Assembly: GCA_002069765.1 (NCBI GenBank)
Contig: MWBZ01000036.1
Location: 1-33,762, forward strand
Direction of reading: 5' to 3'
Length of the DNA stretch: 33,762 bases
Origin: a bacterium ADurb.Bin243
GTDB taxonomy: Bacteria > Muiribacteriota > UBA9980
The translations under genes were made by a program, and so were the position numbers. Positions within the stretch are counted from its first letter, which is position 1, and every line of letters starts with the position of its first letter. The notes under the pieces are model-generated. The model worked only from the letters and a program-made list of their open reading frames with translations. It was not told where the DNA came from and searched no databases. Of the stretch, positions 33,523 through 33,762 are shown piece after piece.

Positions 33523-33762
33523 TCAATGTATAAACTCGCCGGCGTAATAGTTTTTGAGAGTGACCTGCGTTATAAGGTCGGTTTCTTCTTTGTTGGAAAA
33601 AAGCTTCAGGTTCACGGCGGCGGAGCCTTCTGAAAAAGTGGTGAAAATAAGCCTTTTAATATGGCTGATGACTTCTTTTTCAGCCCCTACGGCTCCGGTC
33701 GTGGGGTTTTTAGTTACGCAGTAAAGCCTGTAGCCTTTTATTTCGGTTTTATCGTCTTCCAG
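33523..33762 (-). CDS. C-terminal end of a prepilin-like cluster protein (cut by window edge)
   Basis: An open frame of 79 codons runs from the window end to TGA at 33523-33525. It encodes a beta-rich tail with TEIKGYRLYCVTKN, EGSAAVNLKLFSNKEE and ITQVTLKNYYAGEF. The pattern VTLKN near the C-terminus is common in minor pilins of the PilW/GspJ type. It ends 37 bases before the GspK/PilX-like gene on the same strand. It is too short and partial to assign firmly; the start lies outside the window. Confidence 0.65.
   Translation of the reverse strand: MEDDKTEIKGYRLYCVTKNPTTGAVGAEKEVISHIKRLIFTTFSEGSAAVNLKLFSNKEETDLITQVTLKNYYAGEFIH

Overview
The window is a gene-dense stretch of bacterial chromosome with moderate GC, an A/T-rich third-position and intergenic bias, frequent TTG starts and many overlapping or near-abutting genes. 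Sigma-54 regulation, prepilin-like proteins, exported enzymes with signal peptides and multidomain sensors suggest a diderm (Gram-negative type) free-living or sediment bacterium. Many reading frames match no family I recognise, and one methyltransferase is of a mostly archaeal type, so an under-sampled or candidate phylum is plausible. I cannot name the taxon from sequence alone.

Layout. (1) 3-8969, plus strand: a DinG-type helicase (N-terminus outside the window), a second exonuclease-DinG paralogue whose ATPase motifs have decayed, a B12-binding-like radical SAM protein, its usual DUF2344 partner, and a large response regulator of the sigma-54 activator class. They are closely spaced and probably one operon. 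(2) 8970-9583, a 614-base non-coding region: clustered GTTACA/TGTAAC sites, a near-perfect -24/-12 sigma-54 promoter about 200 bases further on, a predicted RNA of about 100 nt that ends in a strong intrinsic terminator, then a separate sigma-70 promoter for the next gene. (3) 9584-13447, plus strand: RNase E/G, a FmdB-type zinc ribbon protein, an exported beta-propeller-like protein and a COG2521-type methyltransferase. (4) 13429-21887, minus strand: an operon read from pyrimidine-nucleoside phosphorylase through an unknown protein, an AAA+ ATPase, an unknown helical protein and two membrane proteins, with a PAP2 phosphatase last; most junctions overlap. (5) 22066-25220, minus strand: a PocR-GAF-GAF-HD-GYP protein and an exported cysteine phosphatase, with a promoter and a terminator. 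(6) 25554-28238, plus strand: an exported metallo-beta-lactamase-fold protein, a pilin-like single-pass protein and an exported FG-GAP repeat protein. (7) 28401-30903, plus strand: a receiver-kinase-receiver hybrid with a decayed ATP-binding domain, then a stomatin-like SPFH protein, behind a consensus sigma-70 promoter. (8) 30931-33762, minus strand: three genes of a prepilin-like cluster, the first cut by the window edge.

The most interesting item is the self-contained circuit at 6735-9425: a sigma-54 activator gene, likely upstream activator sites directly after it, a sigma-54 promoter at the expected distance, and a short terminated RNA with no gene of its own. The second is the pairing of an intact and an ATPase-dead DinG paralogue. 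The third is the uncharacterised overlapping AAA+ operon behind pdp.
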